A program made the position numbers and the translations under genes. Below are positions 55,225-63,454 of a stretch of 64,000 nucleotides of DNA, piece by piece. The stretch spans positions 1,612,001 through 1,676,000 of the forward strand of contig NZ_CP048632.1 in assembly GCF_010669145.1 (NCBI RefSeq). Reading direction: 5' to 3'. How positions within the stretch are numbered: position 1 is the stretch's first letter; every line of letters begins with the position of its first letter. The DNA comes from Rhizobium oryzihabitans (GTDB lineage: Bacteria; Pseudomonadota; Alphaproteobacteria; Rhizobiales; Rhizobiaceae). The notes under the pieces were generated by a model, which saw only the letters and a program-made list of their open reading frames with translations, was not told the origin of the DNA and did no database searches.

Positions 55225-58200
55225 ATGACTTCGATCATTTCTTCCCTGAATGTCAATCAGATCAAATATCTTTCGACAGCAGCAGTTGCAGCCTGGACAA
55301 CCGATGAGGTGGCGACGCTTTCCACGGCTCAGATTAAAGCGCTTTCTTCCGATCAAGTCGCGGCACTGGATGCAGAGGATGTCAAAGTCCTCAACTCCCG
55401 ACAGTTAAGCGCCATCTCACAGGGCGCCATCATCGGTTTGACGTTGGATCAGCTGAACATCCTCGATCAATACGCCATCAAGAGCCTGAGTGCGGGTCAG
55501 ATTTCTGCGCTCACCACCACGCAGATCGATGCGCTGACGGTCGATCAAGCGGAGGCGTTGACCGCGCCCCAGGTGAGCGCCCTCAAAGCAACGCAACTTG
55601 CGGCCTTCAGCGCGGAGGAATTAGCGACCTTCTCGACCGCCGATATTGCGGCGATAGCCGCGAGAGCCATGCCCGGCTTGAGCACGGAGGCGATCGCAGC
55701 GCTTACCCCAGATCAGATCGCGGCTCTGAACATAAGCGCCATTGCGAGCCTGACGACCGATCAGATCGCGGTTTTGAGTCCAGGTCAGATCGAAGCCCTG
55801 TCGCCCGCACAGATCAGGATGCTGAATTCGGCGCAACTCGCGGCCTTCAGCGTGGAGGATATAGCAACCTTCTCGACCGCCGATATTGCGGCGATCAACG
55901 CCAAGGCCCTGCCGGGCATGACCACGGATAGTGTCGCCGCCCTGTCCCTCGATCAGATCGCCGCATTGACGGCAGCTCAGGTTGCCGCACTCAAAACGAC
56001 ACAGGTCGCGGCCTTCAGCGTCGGCCAGATCGAAGCCCTGTCGCCGGCGCAGGTGATGGCGCTGAGTTCGGCGCAACTCGCGGTGCTCAGCACGGATGCC
56101 ATAGCGGCCTTCTCCCTCGCCGACCTCGCGGCGGTGACGGCCAGAGCCGTGCCGGGCCTGAGCACGCAGGCGCTATCAGGCTTTACCCCCGATCAGACCG
56201 CTGCCCTCAGCACGGGCGTAATTGCAAGCCTGACGACCGATCAGATCGAAGTCTTGAGTACCGATCAGATCGCAGCCTTGACGACGGCTCAGATTGCCGC
56301 ACTCGGGACGAAACAGATTTCGGCTTTCAGCACGAGCCAGATCGAGGCCCTGTCACCGGCGCAGGTGAAGGCGTTGAGTGCGGCGCAACTCACCGCCCTC
56401 GGCGCCGAGGATATAGCAACCTTCTCCACCGCTGATATCGCGGCGATCAACAGCAAAGCAATCTTCCGCCTGGGTACGGAGGCGATCGCTTCGCTTAGCG
56501 ATGATCAGATCGCAGCCTTGACGACAGCCCAGCTCAACGCCCTCAGCGCAGCGCAGTTTCAAGTCCTGAACGCCACTCAGATCGAACTCCTGTCGACCGC
56601 CCAGATTGCCGCCCTGAACGCCGGCGTGATCGCAAGCCTGACAGCAGATCAGATCGACATCTTGAGCACCAGTCAGGTCGAGGCCCTGTCCTCCGCGCAG
56701 GTGAGGTCGCTGAGTTCGACGCAACTCGCGGCCCTGCGTCTGGAGCAGCTGATGACATTCTCGACCGCTGATGTCGCGGCAATCACGAACAAGGCCCTGC
56801 CGGGCCTGAGCGTGGATGCTATCGCCGCGCTGACCAGAGATCAGATCGCTGCTCTAAGCGCCAGCGCAGTCACGGGCCTGACCACCGATCAGGTCGAAGC
56901 CCTCAGTCGCGATCAGGTCGGCCTTCTCTCCGCCGCGCAGCTTAAAGCGTTGAGTTCGGCGCAGGTCGCTGCCCTTGGCAGCGATGTGACGGTCCTCTCC
57001 ACCAGCCAAACCGCAATGTTGGGTGCAGCGGGTGTCAGGGGCCTGAGCGCCGATCAGATTGCCGCCATGAGCGTCGGTCAGTTTTCGGCCTTGACCGCAG
57101 TCCAGATCAGCGCGCTCAGCGCGGCGCAGATCGCGGCCGTGAGCGAGGACACCATAAAATCACTTTCGCCGGTCCAGATCGCGGCCATAAGCGCCGCAGG
57201 CATCGCGGGACTTTCAACCAGTCAGATCACCGCTTTGAGCACCGATCAGATTTCACGTCTGACCACCCGGCAGATGGCAAGCTTAAGCTCGGCGCAAATT
57301 GCCGGTCTGGGCACAGACGACATAGCTGCTCTTTCAAAAAACCAGATCGCTTCCATAAGTGCCGCAGGCATTATGGGACTGAGCGCCGAGCAGCTGGCGA
57401 CCTTCAGCACCGGTCAGGCCAGCGCCCTGACGGGCGCGCAGATTGTCAATCTCGATTCCACGCAGATTTCGGCACTGGGCACGGATGATCTCGCGACATT
57501 CACACCCAGGGAGATTGCCGCCATCGGTTCGACGGCGATCCCGGGCTTGTCGACCGAAACGATGGTGTCCCTGACGACGGCGCAGATCGCCGCCCTGAAT
57601 ACGCAAAGCATCAGTGCACTGAGCACGGCGCAGATCGCCGCCCTGACCACCGCTCAGGTGGCTGCCCTGACCCCTGCACAGGTCAGCGCGCTCTCCTTGA
57701 AGCAGATCGCCGTCTTGAGCACGGATGACATTGCAACATTCTCGACCAAGGATATTGCCGCGATCAGCTTAAACGCGATCCAAGGTCTGTCGACCGAGAC
57801 CCTAGCCTCCATGACAACGGGTCAGATTTCGGCTCTCAACGCACAAAGCATCGGCGCGCTGACCACCGCGCAGATTGCCGCCTTGACGACGGCACAGGTG
57901 GAGGCTTTGACCACCGCACAGGTCGGCGCTCTCACCTCGAAACAGATCGCCGTCTTGAGCACGGAGGACATTGCAACATTCTCCGCCAGGGATATTGCCG
58001 CGATCAGCGCCAGCGCCATCCCCGGCCTGTCAACGGAGACCATAGCCTCCTTGACGACGATGCAGATTGCCGCCCTGAGTTCCGCTGGCATTGGTGGACT
58101 GAGCACCGGGCAGGTGGCCGCCTTGACCAGCGGTCAGGTGAACGCGCTGACCAATGCCCAAATCCGTGCCCTCGCCTCCAGACAGATTGCGGCGTTGCGC

Positions 58201-60369
58201 CCGGACGATATCGTCTCGCTTTCAGCAAGCCAGATAGCCGCTCTCAGCGCTGCGGGGATTATGGGCCTCACCCCTGATCAGATTGACGCCCTCACCACCG
58301 ATCAGGTCGCGGCTCTGAACAGCGCTCAGATCGGCGCGCTTAACTCGAAACAGATTGCCGCCCTCAGTCCTGATGATCTCAACACCTTCACCGCCGCCGA
58401 GCTGGCTGCAATCAGCTCCACAGCGATCCGGGGTCTGTCGACAGCAACGGTCGCTTTGCTGACGACGGCTCAGATCGCAGCGCTGGGCACGGCAATATCG
58501 GGCATGACCACCGACCAGGTTGCAGCCCTCGGGACCAATCAGGTGGGCGCCCTGACCAGCGCCCAGGTCAGCGCCCTCACCTCCAGACAGATTGCAGCGC
58601 TGGGTACAGACGACATCGCCTCGCTTTCGGCAAACCAGATCGCCGCTCTCGGCACAGCGGGTGTGACTGGCCTGACCACCGATCAGGTCGCGGCGCTCAG
58701 CGCCGATCAGGTCGAGGCCCTGACCAGTGCCCAGATCGGCGCTCTCAGCTCCAAACAGCTTGCCGCCCTCGGTGCTGATGACCTCAGCACTTTCACGACC
58801 GCGGAGCTGGCCGCAATCAGCCTGAATGCGATCCCCGGCTTGTCGACGACCACGATCGCTTCGTTGACGACCGCACAGATCGCCGCCTTCGGCACGGCGG
58901 CGATAGCCAGCCTGACCATCGACCAAATTGGCGCGCTCGGCACCAGCCAGGTAGAGGCCATGAGCAACGCCCAAATCGGCGCCTTCACCTCCAAACAGAT
59001 TGCAGCGCTAGGCACGAATGACATCGCCTCGCTTTCAACAGCCCAGATCGCCGCTCTCAGCACGGCGGGCATAACAGGCCTGACCAGCGATCAGATTGTG
59101 GCGTTGAGCAACGATCAGGTCGAGGCTCTGACCGGCGCTCAGATCGGCGCGCTCGACTCGAAACAGATCGTGGCCCTCAGCGCCGATGATCTGGTCACAT
59201 TTACCAATTCCGAGCTGGCTGCAATCGGCATGAATGCGATCGCGGGTCTTTCAACGGAGACCATAGCGTCGCTGACGGCAGCGCAGATCGCAGCATTGAG
59301 CCCGGATGCCATCAGTGGGCTGAGCACCGGGCAGGTGGCCGTCTTGACCAGTAGCCAGTTGAACACCCTGAGCAATGCCCAGGTTAGTGCCCTCACCTCC
59401 AGACAGATTGCCGTCCTCAGCCCCGCCCACATCGCCTCATTCTCGGCAACCCAGATAGCGGCTCTCGATGCTCTGGCTGCATCCGGCTTCAGCGGCGCAC
59501 AGATCGGCGCCCTGAGTGGTGGGCAGATCGAAGCGCTCTCCACCCGCCACATCGCATCGTTGAGTTCGGAGGCGCTCACGGGCCTGTCTCCGGCCATGCT
59601 GAAAACCTTCTCGCCGGCGGAACTCGCTGCGATTGGCTCGAACGCGATAAGGGGATTGTCTACCGACTTCATCGCCACATTGTCTTCCACTGACGTTGCG
59701 GCCTTGAGTACAGCCGGCGTCGCCGGATTGACCAGCGACCAGATCGGCGCTTTCGGCAAGGAGCAGATCCGGGCACTCACCACCGGCCAGATCGCCGCGT
59801 TGAGTTCAGCCGCACTAGCAGGGTTGACGGCGGAAGGTCTGGCAACCTTTACCACCGAGGAACTCGCCGCGATCAACTCGTCGGCGATCAGGGGGCTTTC
59901 CACCGGCGTCATAGCGTCCCTTTCCTCTCAGGGTGTAGGCGCACTGACGACAAGCCAGGTGGCTTCGCTGAGCTACGGCCAGGTGGCGGCAATGGGTTCC
60001 GCGCAAATCGGAGCCCTGACATTGACGCAGGTCGGCGCCCTTAAATCGCTGCAGACAGCCGCATTTGGCGGAGACGATCTCGCCGCATTGTCCACCGAGC
60101 AAATCATCAGCTTGAGTTCAAACGCGATCTCGGGATTGAGCACCAGCGCGCTCGCCGCATTGACGGCCTCGCAGGCGGCGGCCTTCACACCGGGTCAGAT
60201 CGCCGCCATGAGTTCAGCGCAGGTCGTGGCTTTGAACAGCGACGATCCAGTCAGCAGCTCCGCCCAAACCATCGCCTCATCCACCGTAGCCGACACGTCG
60301 ACGACGCAGGCGACGTCTCAACAGTCGCCAGACGTCGCTGCTGCGATTTTGTCCTACCTGAACGCATGA
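55225..60369 (+). CDS. Giant octapeptide-repeat protein of unknown function
   Basis: 1714 residues. After seven N-terminal residues, the chain parses without gaps into eight-residue units of the form L-[ST]-x-x-Q-[IV]-x-A up to residue 1669; then a 45-residue Ser/Thr/Ala-rich tail ending DVAAAILSYLNA. By length arithmetic there are 208 units; two are seven residues long (near 56974 and 58483). Ser/Thr followed three residues later by Gln fits a helix-capping box, so a compact helical solenoid is plausible. I see no Cys, one Trp, few Lys/Arg, no signal peptide and no membrane segment. The tail could be a type I secretion signal, but no transporter lies near. The 24-base units differ at DNA level, which argues for an old, maintained array. 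Lies beside a prophage attachment site. I do not recognise the family. Confidence 0.9.
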   Translation: MTSIISSLNVNQIKYLSTAAVAAWTTDEVATLSTAQIKALSSDQVAALDAEDVKVLNSRQLSAISQGAIIGLTLDQLNILDQYAIKSLSAGQISALTTTQIDALTVDQAEALTAPQVSALKATQLAAFSAEELATFSTADIAAIAARAMPGLSTEAIAALTPDQIAALNISAIASLTTDQIAVLSPGQIEALSPAQIRMLNSAQLAAFSVEDIATFSTADIAAINAKALPGMTTDSVAALSLDQIAALTAAQVAALKTTQVAAFSVGQIEALSPAQVMALSSAQLAVLSTDAIAAFSLADLAAVTARAVPGLSTQALSGFTPDQTAALSTGVIASLTTDQIEVLSTDQIAALTTAQIAALGTKQISAFSTSQIEALSPAQVKALSAAQLTALGAEDIATFSTADIAAINSKAIFRLGTEAIASLSDDQIAALTTAQLNALSAAQFQVLNATQIELLSTAQIAALNAGVIASLTADQIDILSTSQVEALSSAQVRSLSSTQLAALRLEQLMTFSTADVAAITNKALPGLSVDAIAALTRDQIAALSASAVTGLTTDQVEALSRDQVGLLSAAQLKALSSAQVAALGSDVTVLSTSQTAMLGAAGVRGLSADQIAAMSVGQFSALTAVQISALSAAQIAAVSEDTIKSLSPVQIAAISAAGIAGLSTSQITALSTDQISRLTTRQMASLSSAQIAGLGTDDIAALSKNQIASISAAGIMGLSAEQLATFSTGQASALTGAQIVNLDSTQISALGTDDLATFTPREIAAIGSTAIPGLSTETMVSLTTAQIAALNTQSISALSTAQIAALTTAQVAALTPAQVSALSLKQIAVLSTDDIATFSTKDIAAISLNAIQGLSTETLASMTTGQISALNAQSIGALTTAQIAALTTAQVEALTTAQVGALTSKQIAVLSTEDIATFSARDIAAISASAIPGLSTETIASLTTMQIAALSSAGIGGLSTGQVAALTSGQVNALTNAQIRALASRQIAALRPDDIVSLSASQIAALSAAGIMGLTPDQIDALTTDQVAALNSAQIGALNSKQIAALSPDDLNTFTAAELAAISSTAIRGLSTATVALLTTAQIAALGTAISGMTTDQVAALGTNQVGALTSAQVSALTSRQIAALGTDDIASLSANQIAALGTAGVTGLTTDQVAALSADQVEALTSAQIGALSSKQLAALGADDLSTFTTAELAAISLNAIPGLSTTTIASLTTAQIAAFGTAAIASLTIDQIGALGTSQVEAMSNAQIGAFTSKQIAALGTNDIASLSTAQIAALSTAGITGLTSDQIVALSNDQVEALTGAQIGALDSKQIVALSADDLVTFTNSELAAIGMNAIAGLSTETIASLTAAQIAALSPDAISGLSTGQVAVLTSSQLNTLSNAQVSALTSRQIAVLSPAHIASFSATQIAALDALAASGFSGAQIGALSGGQIEALSTRHIASLSSEALTGLSPAMLKTFSPAELAAIGSNAIRGLSTDFIATLSSTDVAALSTAGVAGLTSDQIGAFGKEQIRALTTGQIAALSSAALAGLTAEGLATFTTEELAAINSSAIRGLSTGVIASLSSQGVGALTTSQVASLSYGQVAAMGSAQIGALTLTQVGALKSLQTAAFGGDDLAALSTEQIISLSSNAISGLSTSALAALTASQAAAFTPGQIAAMSSAQVVALNSDDPVSSSAQTIASSTVADTSTTQATSQQSPDVAAAILSYLNA
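55246..60231 (+). repeat. Tandem 24-base coding repeats (208 units)
   Basis: The units are in frame throughout the giant gene. A three-unit landmark recurs thirteen times: a unit ending [DE][DE][IL]AT or similar, then F[ST]xx[DE][IL]AA, then a unit ending AxPG, AIRG or AIxG. In the first 300 residues the landmarks begin exactly ten units apart (residues 64, 144, 224 and 304; 80 residues or 240 bases); later spacing widens to 13-14 units. Growth by duplication of multi-unit blocks is implied. Confidence 0.88.
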
Positions 60370-60407
60370 CCTTCAGTGCGACGCATGCTGGAGTAAAGAA
60401 AGATAGC

Positions 60408-60454
60408 TGGAGCGGGTGAAGGGAATCGAACCCTCGTATTCAGCTTGGGAAGCT
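60408..60454 (-). other. Prophage attachment site: 3' part of tRNA-Gly(CCC)
   Basis: Minus strand reads the 3' half of a tRNA-Gly: anticodon loop TTCCCAA with anticodon CCC, T arm GAGGGTTCGATTCCCTTC, acceptor ACCCGC and TCCA end. Homology to a tRNA stops at 60454; the 5' half is replaced by unrelated sequence. This is the classic remnant left at one end of an element that integrates in a tRNA gene and restores it at the other end. Orientation predicts that the element extends to the right and that the intact tRNA lies beyond the window. Confidence 0.85.
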
Positions 60455-60634
60455 CGATCTATGTCAGGAATTTCAAGCACTTGCGGGTAAAACTCGTTTT
60501 CTCGCGTCAAAATTCTCTCAATGTTTTCAATAGCGCTGTAAAACTTTGCCAGTCCTAAAACATGGCGGAGCCACTCCATATTGACTCTCTTCTAAAATGA
60601 GAACATTTATAGAACAAACGAGAGAGCAAGAGAT

Positions 60635-60874
60635 ATGTCAGACGCCGAAAAGATCATCGTAGTACAGTTCAAAAAGGGACGCGGAGGCATTGTGCCGGGC
60701 GACATGCGACCCGCAACCAGCCAAGCATCCGCTGAAAAAATTGCTAGCGCCATGGCACCGCGTCATATCGGCGTTGCGGCATACGCCGTTACCGTGGACG
60801 AAGAAAGCGGCAGCATGGCTAACCCTCGCCTGCTGGTCCAGCACGGCCAAATTGCCGACCTTATGCCAGACTGA
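60635..60874 (+). CDS. Hypothetical prophage protein
   Basis: 79 residues (MSDAEKIIVVQFKKGRGGIV start). Mixed alpha-beta composition, no recognised motif, no signal peptide. First gene inside the element after the attachment site. Possibly an early or regulatory gene by position. Confidence 0.6.
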   Translation: MSDAEKIIVVQFKKGRGGIVPGDMRPATSQASAEKIASAMAPRHIGVAAYAVTVDEESGSMANPRLLVQHGQIADLMPD

Positions 60875-60947
60875 TTTACCGGCGCGGGGGCGCGCGCCTT
60901 TTCATGACAGGGGAAACTTTGCGGCTCTGAAACAGGAGATTGGAAAC

Positions 60948-61142
60948 GTGCGCCCGAACGCAATCAAACAGCCGGACGATATCGCGGCCTATGTCATTCA
61001 GTGCCATGACGGCAATGCTGTTGCCGCCGTGGAAACCTTGCTAGACGAAATCCACCATCTGCAAAACCAGCTATCCATCGCCGTCGCAGCGATGGGCCGG
61101 GGATATACACGCGGATGGAAGCCGAGCGCCGAACGAGAATGA
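60948..61142 (+). CDS. Hypothetical small prophage protein
   Basis: 64 residues from GTG at 60948, with AGGAG nine bases upstream. Helical (DDIAAYVIQCHDGNAVAAVE, TLLDEIHHLQNQLSIAVAAM). The frame is open further upstream but only through the previous gene. Function unknown; the next gene begins two bases after its stop. Confidence 0.6.
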   Translation: MRPNAIKQPDDIAAYVIQCHDGNAVAAVETLLDEIHHLQNQLSIAVAAMGRGYTRGWKPSAERE

Positions 61143-61143
61143 C

Positions 61144-61452
61144 ATGCGCCATCGTCGCGGCATCGATCTAACCGGCGGCAATAATGACAACATGCCACCA
61201 AAGCCGACAGGCATTTTTGTACCGCAGCGCGATCACTCGGCGACCTTGGCCGATCTGCCGCAATGGTATGTCGTCGGCGCGCAATGCTGGCGCTGCAAAC
61301 GCGTCGGTATGTTGGACAGGTGGGCGCTACAGCGTCGTTATGGAAAATTCCGGCCCATCATATCCATGGAACCGCTCTTGAGGTGTCTTGGCTGCGGCAA
61401 TCGCGAGAAAAACAGTTTCGTTCTGGCGCGCGCAAAGAGGGACTGGCCATGA
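61144..61452 (+). CDS. Prophage zinc-ribbon-like protein
   Basis: 102 residues. Two C-x-x-C pairs (AQCWRCKRVGMLDRW and RCLGCGNREKNSF) about 37 residues apart suggest a zinc ribbon. Overlaps the next gene by four bases (ATGA). Function unknown; nucleic-acid binding is plausible. Confidence 0.62.
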   Translation: MRHRRGIDLTGGNNDNMPPKPTGIFVPQRDHSATLADLPQWYVVGAQCWRCKRVGMLDRWALQRRYGKFRPIISMEPLLRCLGCGNREKNSFVLARAKRDWP

Positions 61453-61769
61453 ACTATGAGCCGCAGCCCGGCACCTATGGTTATTTGTGGGTCAACTGCT
61501 ACACCGTGACGGCCTACTGCACGCCGTGTAGCCGCGTCGTCAAAGTCGATCTAGAGATGATGCCACCCGAGCAAAGCTACATCAACAGGCGCTGGAGGTG
61601 CCAGTATTGCCACGGGTTAGGGCAAGCTAATTTAAGCCCGGATCATTCGCCGCGAGACTCACCCGCCGCCAAAGCGCTTGAAATCGAGAGGGCGCGCCGC
61701 AAGGAGGCGCTGACCCAGCGGATGGCCCTCAAACGCAAAAAGCCGCCCGGCGAACCAGACGGCTTTTGA
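61449..61769 (+). CDS. Prophage zinc-ribbon-like protein
   Basis: 106 residues from the ATG at 61449. C-x-x-C pairs in AYCTPCSRVVKVDLEMM and RCQYCHGLGQANL suggest another zinc ribbon; the C-terminus is basic and helical (RARRKEALTQRMALKRKK). Translationally coupled to the previous gene, and similar in layout, so the pair may act together. The convergent holin gene ends 16 bases beyond. Confidence 0.62.
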   Translation: MNYEPQPGTYGYLWVNCYTVTAYCTPCSRVVKVDLEMMPPEQSYINRRWRCQYCHGLGQANLSPDHSPRDSPAAKALEIERARRKEALTQRMALKRKKPPGEPDGF

Positions 61770-61785
61770 CAATGGTAGGGATTGA

Positions 61786-62109
61786 TCAACCGGCCATGCG
61801 CCTGTCAAACCACTTATGGAACAGCGCTTCGACACCGCGCGGCCCGAGATAGGCCAGAAGCGCAATCAACCCGGTTGATGCAGGCTGACCAAGATCGGCG
61901 TAGGCGGCTGCACTTTCTCCGATGACTGCCATGCCGAGCGCGACCGGCAGTTCCCAAAACAGTTCGATGCCGAAGAACTTGCGGCGACCCTTCCGGGCCT
62001 CGTTGCCGTGCCACATGAACCGCCCAAGCAAGGCGGCGATAATGGTGGTGAAGGCACCGCCAACCCAAGCATTCATCAGTTCGATGAAAGAAGTGTACTT
62101 TTCCGGCAT
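61786..62109 (-). CDS. Phage holin, LydA-like
   Basis: 107 residues from the ATG at 62109, with AAAGGGCG upstream. Two to three membrane segments (WVGGAFTTIIAALLGRFMWH, FWELPVALGMAVIGESAAAY, STGLIALLAYLGPRGVEALF) fit the LydA/holin superfamily III. It would form membrane lesions that let the lysozyme reach the wall. The start follows the stop of the lipoprotein gene by one base (TGATATG), giving coupling. A longer frame to 62304 is the shadow of that upstream gene. Confidence 0.78.
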   Translation of the reverse strand: MPEKYTSFIELMNAWVGGAFTTIIAALLGRFMWHGNEARKGRRKFFGIELFWELPVALGMAVIGESAAAYADLGQPASTGLIALLAYLGPRGVEALFHKWFDRRMAG

Positions 62110-62110
62110 A

Positions 62111-62350
62111 TCAGCGCCCTTTGCCATGCCGGGCGCATTCGTCCCGGTTCCAGACGTCGCCGCCGCAAAGGCCCACAACAGTCCTGTCGATTTTTCTTTG
62201 ATCTTCCGGCGTTGCACCACGCGCGCCGATGAGGTCAGTCCCGACCACCCGGCGCAGGCCGGATACATCGCCCGGCCCCGAAATCCCACACCCCGCCAGC
62301 GCAATCGTCAAAACGCCCACGAGCACCATCCGCCCGATCCCCAGCCGCAT
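62111..62350 (-). CDS. Prophage lipoprotein, candidate Rz1-type spanin
   Basis: 79 residues. Signal peptide with lipobox: GRMVLVGVLTIALAGC, Cys at residue 21, so a lipid-anchored envelope protein. Two later cysteines (LCGGD, DECARH). ATG at 62350 has AAAGGCAG upstream. It overlaps the next upstream gene in a different frame, the arrangement seen in Rz/Rz1 spanin pairs that fuse the membranes at lysis. Proline content is low for a classical Rz1. Confidence 0.65.
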   Translation of the reverse strand: MRLGIGRMVLVGVLTIALAGCGISGPGDVSGLRRVVGTDLIGARGATPEDQRKIDRTVVGLCGGDVWNRDECARHGKGR

Positions 62351-62474
62351 TATTCTGCCTTTCAGTTTTGGTGACCGCGCGGTACGTCGCGTTGCGGTCG
62401 ATGTAGAGGATGCCGGTGGCGATGAGAGACACCGCCGCCAGCCCGAGCAAAAGATAAAATCCGGTTTTCGCCAT
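62235..62474 (-). CDS. Small prophage membrane protein, candidate Rz-type spanin partner
   Basis: 79 residues from the ATG at 62474, which overlaps the lysozyme stop (ATGA). N-terminal membrane helix (KTGFYLLLGLAAVSLIATGI) followed by a charged soluble part. The last 116 bases overlap the lipoprotein gene in another frame. It is shorter than classical Rz and has no long coiled coil, so spanin function is a hypothesis. Confidence 0.55.
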   Translation of the reverse strand: MAKTGFYLLLGLAAVSLIATGILYIDRNATYRAVTKTERQNNAAGDRADGARGRFDDCAGGVWDFGAGRCIRPAPGGRD

Positions 62475-63403
62475 CACACCGCGACCTCGCGACCGAACAA
62501 ACTGTTGATCCGCCGGGAAAGGACATCGCGTTTGCGGTAGGCGATGACGCCGAGCACCACCGCCGCCGTAAGCAGCGCGATCCACCCCCAGGGCAAACCG
62601 AGCGACCATGCAGCAAAGCCGGAACCGAAGAGCGAGCCTGCACCGCCCTGCACCGCCTCTTTCGTGGCGGCAGCGTCACGACGCAACTGCGACAAGGTGG
62701 CGGGACCAATGATGCCATCGGCAACAAGGTGCGGGTGCGCAGACTGATATGCCTTGACTGCGGCGGCAGTCTTTTCGCCCATCCACCCATCAATTGCGCC
62801 GGGATTGAAGCCCTTCGCAGAAAGGATAGCCTGCGCTTCCTTCACCACCGGATCGGGCTGCGTCGGCGCATTCTCTTGGGCGGAGCGCGGTACGCCTTCA
62901 CCGACGCCCGTATAGATACCCTTTTCGAACAAAAGGGCCTCTTCCTTGCGCCTGCGAACGAGACCGGGCAGCTTCTTGCCACCAGCAGTATTATGATGAC
63001 TGCCGAGGTAATCCGCAGCCTGCTTGGGTTTTCCTGCGCGCCACAGCTTCGCCCACTGCCAATCCATAGCGCCAGTGCCGAGATTGAATATCGCCGACAC
63101 TGCCGCATCCATTTCATGCTGTTTGCGCGCATCCGGCGACTTGGCGACCACGGCAGGCTCGAATTCATCGCGAAGCACCGCCGCGAAAATGGAGTCCGAT
63201 TGTGCTGACGTGAGTTTCGTTTTGCCCGGCACCAGCTTTGTAATACCGATCTTTTCCAGTTCGCGGCGAACAGCCCGGCTTCGCATCGTGAAGCCGCGCC
63301 CGATGGTCGGAATGCGGACAGGGTCAAGATAACAGGTAAGGGGGTTGCCTTCATGAGCGTCCATAAAGGTACGCCCACGCGGTGACGTGGTCACAACGGA
63401 CAT
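62474..63403 (-). CDS. Phage endolysin: GH24 lysozyme with peptidoglycan-binding domain and C-terminal anchor
   Basis: 309 residues. T4-type catalytic triad spacing is intact: Glu18, Asp27 and Thr33 (HEGNPLTCYLDPVRIPTIGR). Then the lysozyme core (AVSAIFNLGTGAMDWQWAKL), a peptidoglycan-binding domain near residues 190-245 (AQAILSAKGFNPGAIDGWMG), and a C-terminal membrane helix (WGWIALLTAAVVLGVIAYRK). It cleaves the glycan strands of the wall. The C-terminal anchor is unusual compared with soluble T4 lysozyme. Confidence 0.88.
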   Translation of the reverse strand: MSVVTTSPRGRTFMDAHEGNPLTCYLDPVRIPTIGRGFTMRSRAVRRELEKIGITKLVPGKTKLTSAQSDSIFAAVLRDEFEPAVVAKSPDARKQHEMDAAVSAIFNLGTGAMDWQWAKLWRAGKPKQAADYLGSHHNTAGGKKLPGLVRRRKEEALLFEKGIYTGVGEGVPRSAQENAPTQPDPVVKEAQAILSAKGFNPGAIDGWMGEKTAAAVKAYQSAHPHLVADGIIGPATLSQLRRDAAATKEAVQGGAGSLFGSGFAAWSLGLPWGWIALLTAAVVLGVIAYRKRDVLSRRINSLFGREVAV

Positions 63404-63454
63404 GGATATCTCCTTGAGATTTTAGTGGAAGAATGATGGGAGCGCGACCGCGCT

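Noticed and set aside
55246..60231. Repeat array considered as CRISPR or satellite DNA
   Set aside because: Units are 24 bases, contiguous without spacers, diverge at the DNA level and keep one reading frame, so this is a coding repeat.
60373..60579. 68-codon open frame on the minus strand
   Set aside because: It reads through the tRNA-Gly remnant and has no ribosome site or family similarity I can see.
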